Source: Robiginitomaculum sp. (GTDB lineage: Bacteria; Pseudomonadota; Alphaproteobacteria; Caulobacterales; Maricaulaceae). Taken from it: a DNA stretch of 6,188 nt. Location: assembly GCA_016765255.1 (NCBI GenBank), contig JAESQI010000355.1:1-6188 (forward strand), in the 5' to 3' direction. Position 1 is the first letter of the stretch. The number at the start of each line of letters is the position of its first letter. Positions 5,683 to 6,188 of this stretch are shown in pieces. The translations under genes and the position numbers were made by a program. The notes beneath the pieces are model-generated. The model worked only from the letters and a program-made list of their open reading frames with translations, was not told the origin of the DNA and ran no database searches.

Positions 5683-6164
5683 TTATAGTTGTCCAAGCAT
5701 ATGGTCGGCGGAGGAGACTTTAAACTCGCCTGCCTCTTCAACATTTAACACGTCGACAACGCCGTCATTGACAATCATGGAATAGCGTTGGGCTCGCTTG
5801 CCCATGCCAAATCCAGAGCCGTCAAATGACAGACCAATCGCATCTGAGAATGTGGCATTGCCATCTGCAAGCATAAGCACATGGTCGCCAACCTCTTGAT
5901 CCTTGCCCCACGCGTCCATAACAAACACATCATTGACGGATATAAAAGCAATCGTGTCGACACCCTTGGCGCTAAGCGCGTCTGCCTGTTCGACAAATCC
6001 CGGGAGATGCCTTGCTGAACATGTTGGCGTAAAGGCGCCTGGAACCGAGACAAAGCCACACGCTTACCTGCAAATATATCTTGCGTGGATAGCGGTTGTG
6101 GGCCATCAACGCCCATATTCATAAATGTAGCGTCTGGTAATTTTTGCCCTGTTTTGATTATCAT
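5683..6164 (-). CDS. Peroxiredoxin (Prx5-like), frameshifted near residue 39
   Basis: Thiol peroxidase of the Prx5/redoxin group, reducing hydrogen peroxide and alkyl hydroperoxides in the cytosol. The ATG at 6164 has GGGAG upstream. Frame one gives MIIKTGQKLPDATF through DIFAGKRVAL, then turns to unrelated sequence. In the next frame, from about 6049, the family sequence continues: SVPGAFTPTCSARHLPGFVEQAD, ISVNDVFVMDAWGKDQ, LMLADGNATF, DGSGFGMGKRAQRYSMIV, NVEEAGEF, ending MLGQL. Restoring one base near 6050 gives 160 residues, the usual size. The peroxidatic cysteine is C49 in TPTC of the restored protein; no other cysteine is present, so it would act as a 1-Cys enzyme relying on an outside thiol such as glutathione or glutaredoxin. 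It leads the run to the SPFH genes, ending about 25-36 nt before the truncated paralogue. Confidence 0.9.
6045..6053 (-). other. Probable site of a one-base deletion in the peroxiredoxin gene
   Basis: The minus strand reads TTGTCTCGG here. TTGTTCTCGG, one more T, would give L-F-S-V-P-G-A-F-T-P-T-C, the expected family sequence (V-A-L-F-S-V-P-G). Any one base inserted within about two bases would equally restore the frame; the T is the best fit. Confidence 0.75.
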
Positions 6165-6188
6165 TTTCTCTCCCTTTCATTTAATATA

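Overview
The window reads as ordinary chromosome from an alphaproteobacterium of moderate, slightly AT-leaning base composition. The ArgS type, a lipoprotein family I associate with alphaproteobacteria, ispH beside rnhA, and GTCAT/ATGAC-ended intergenic palindromes all point that way. I cannot place it below class level. Assignments rest on recognising protein motifs by eye; no search was run.

Layout. (1) 1-1684, minus strand: a small outer-membrane-type lipoprotein gene followed 8 nt later by argS, whose 3' end leaves the window. (2) 1685-1834: a divergent promoter region. (3) 1835-3259, plus strand: ispH, split by a one-base loss in an A-run, then rnhA overlapping it by 8 nt. (4) 3260-3664: a gene-free stretch between convergent units, filled with nested palindromes and two copies of a 34-nt repeat. 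(5) 3665-6164, minus strand: in transcription order, a Prx5-like peroxiredoxin (also frameshifted), a truncated SPFH/band-7 paralogue without a conventional start codon, a complete QmcA-type SPFH protein, and a short NfeD-type membrane protein joined to it by a TAATG overlap.

How the genes fit together: argS charges tRNA-Arg; ispH makes the last step of the MEP isoprenoid pathway; rnhA removes RNA from RNA-DNA hybrids. The SPFH plus NfeD pair is a well-known membrane-microdomain module, here led by a thiol peroxidase and an extra SPFH-only protein.

The main points of interest are the two single-base deletions (ispH, peroxiredoxin), the truncated SPFH duplicate with an ATA where a start codon would be expected, and the repeat-rich intergenic stretch. 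I see no phage, CRISPR, transposase or clearly new multi-gene system. The frameshifts may be sequencing errors rather than biology.
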